Below are positions 5,253 to 5,942 of a stretch of 5,942 nucleotides of DNA, one piece after another; the first letter of the stretch is position 1; each line of letters begins with the position of its first letter. Position numbers and translations under genes: made by a program. Below the pieces are notes generated by a model. The model saw only the letters and a program-made list of their open reading frames with translations. It did not search any database and was not told where the DNA came from. This stretch comes from Methyloligella sp. GTDB taxonomy: Bacteria; Pseudomonadota; Alphaproteobacteria; Rhizobiales; JALUTE01. The stretch spans positions 1-5,942 of the forward strand of contig JALUTE010000098.1 in NCBI GenBank assembly GCA_027058255.1. The letters are read 5' to 3'.

Positions 5253-5942
5253 ATGTTCGCCCCCTTGCGAGTGGTTTTTCAGAGGGTCGTCTCCAAGGGC
5301 GACCTGACGGTCGTGGACGCCAGCGGGGTTTCGCACCAGTACGGAGATGGTTCGGGAAAGCCCCTGGTGGTGCGTCTTGGCGATCGCAAGCTCGAGCTCG
5401 ATCTCATCCGCCATCCCCAGCTTGCCCTTGGCGAGGCCTATATGGACGGCCGCTTCATCGTCGAGAAGGGCACGATCTACGATTTTCTCGAGCTTGTCCT
5501 GAAGGAGAAGGGATCGACGGCGCTCCCGCTCTGGGCGCAGGTCTTCGAGGGCCTGCGCTTCGTCGTGCGGCGGTTTCAGCAGTTCAATCCCGCCTTCCGC
5601 GCCCGGCGCAATGTGGCGCACCATTACGACATCGACGGCGCGATCTACGACCTCTTCCTCGACAGCGACCGGCAATATTCCTGCGCCTATTTCGAGCATC
5701 CCGATGCCAGTCTTGAGGAAGCGCAGCGAGCCAAGAAGCGCCACCTGGCCTCCAAGCTCGCGCTCGGGCCGGGCCAGCGTGTGCTCGACATCGGGTCGGG
5801 ATGGGGCGGGCTCGGTCTCTATCTCGCGAAAATCGCCGATGTGGAGGTGAAAGGCATCACGCTCAGCCGCGAGCAGCTCGAGGTCGCACACAGGCGCGCC
5901 GCGCGCGAAGGGCTTGCCAAGGCCGTCCGTTTCGAGCTCGAG
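5253..5942 (+). CDS. cfa: Cyclopropane-fatty-acyl-phospholipid synthase, N-terminal part (3' end outside window)
   Basis: The first 230 codons are present, and the frame stays open to the last base. The full enzyme is usually around 400 residues, so a little over half is seen. Family enzymes transfer the methylene from S-adenosylmethionine to cis double bonds of membrane phospholipid acyl chains, making cyclopropane fatty acids. The N-terminal domain has GEAYMDGRF (60-68) and IYDFLELVL (75-83). The catalytic domain starts with NVAHHYDIDGAIYDLFLD (120-137) and QYSCAYFEHPDASLEEAQ (141-158). Cys144 matches Cys139 of the E. coli enzyme's bicarbonate site. The SAM-binding loop VLDIGSGWGGL spans 177-187, with Ser182 where E. 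coli has Cys. ITLSREQ (202-208) follows as the next Rossmann strand. The protein is a peripheral cytoplasmic enzyme acting on the inner membrane. It is transcribed away from the TPR gene. Related methyltransferases for other lipid modifications share these motifs, so the exact product is slightly open. Confidence 0.93.
   Translation, partial: MFAPLRVVFQRVVSKGDLTVVDASGVSHQYGDGSGKPLVVRLGDRKLELDLIRHPQLALGEAYMDGRFIVEKGTIYDFLELVLKEKGSTALPLWAQVFEGLRFVVRRFQQFNPAFRARRNVAHHYDIDGAIYDLFLDSDRQYSCAYFEHPDASLEEAQRAKKRHLASKLALGPGQRVLDIGSGWGGLGLYLAKIADVEVKGITLSREQLEVAHRRAAREGLAKAVRFELE

Noticed and set aside
1..5942. A mobile, defence or CRISPR-like system
   Set aside because: I found no transposase, integrase, terminal repeats, spaced repeat array, toxin-antitoxin pair or phage gene. 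All genes have family matches typical of core or chromosomal functions, and composition is uniform.

Overview
This 5.9 kb window looks like ordinary chromosome from a GC-rich proteobacterium, most likely an alphaproteobacterium. The evidence is the uniformly GC-rich coding sequence, the AidB, DUF599 and cyclopropane-fatty-acid synthase (CFA synthase) genes, and a TPR protein whose C-terminal repeats resemble alphaproteobacterial versions. That assignment rests on remembered family sequences, not on a search. I see no tRNA, rRNA, insertion sequence, CRISPR array or phage gene.

Layout: (1) 3-260 (+) is the 3' end of a c-type cytochrome gene, with a CAACH haem site but no Met at the expected distal-ligand position. 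(2) 352-2055 (+) is a complete aidB-type acyl-CoA dehydrogenase with a strong ribosome binding site and a GTG start. (3) A 107-base convergent spacer (2056-2162) separates it from 2163-2849 (-), a DUF599 inner-membrane protein. (4) Upstream of that on the same strand, across a 167-base spacer with GC-rich hairpins and a tandem 12-base repeat, lies 3017-4876 (-), a large exported TPR-repeat protein. (5) A 376-base spacer divides this gene from a divergent one at 5253-5942 (+), a CFA synthase that runs off the window. The spacer holds an AT-rich candidate promoter and a G-rich tract.

Two genes fit a loose stress or envelope theme: AidB (alkylation response in E. coli) and CFA synthase (membrane lipid modification, stationary phase and acid stress). 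The TPR protein and DUF599 are also envelope proteins. Nothing in the sequence shows shared regulation, and the orientations give at least three transcription units: cytochrome/aidB, TPR/DUF599, and cfa. I found no convincing undescribed multi-gene system. The points most worth a second look are the cytochrome's missing axial Met, the lipobox-free TPR protein with a very basic tail, the repeat-bearing leader of the DUF599 gene, and the TPR/cfa divergent control region.
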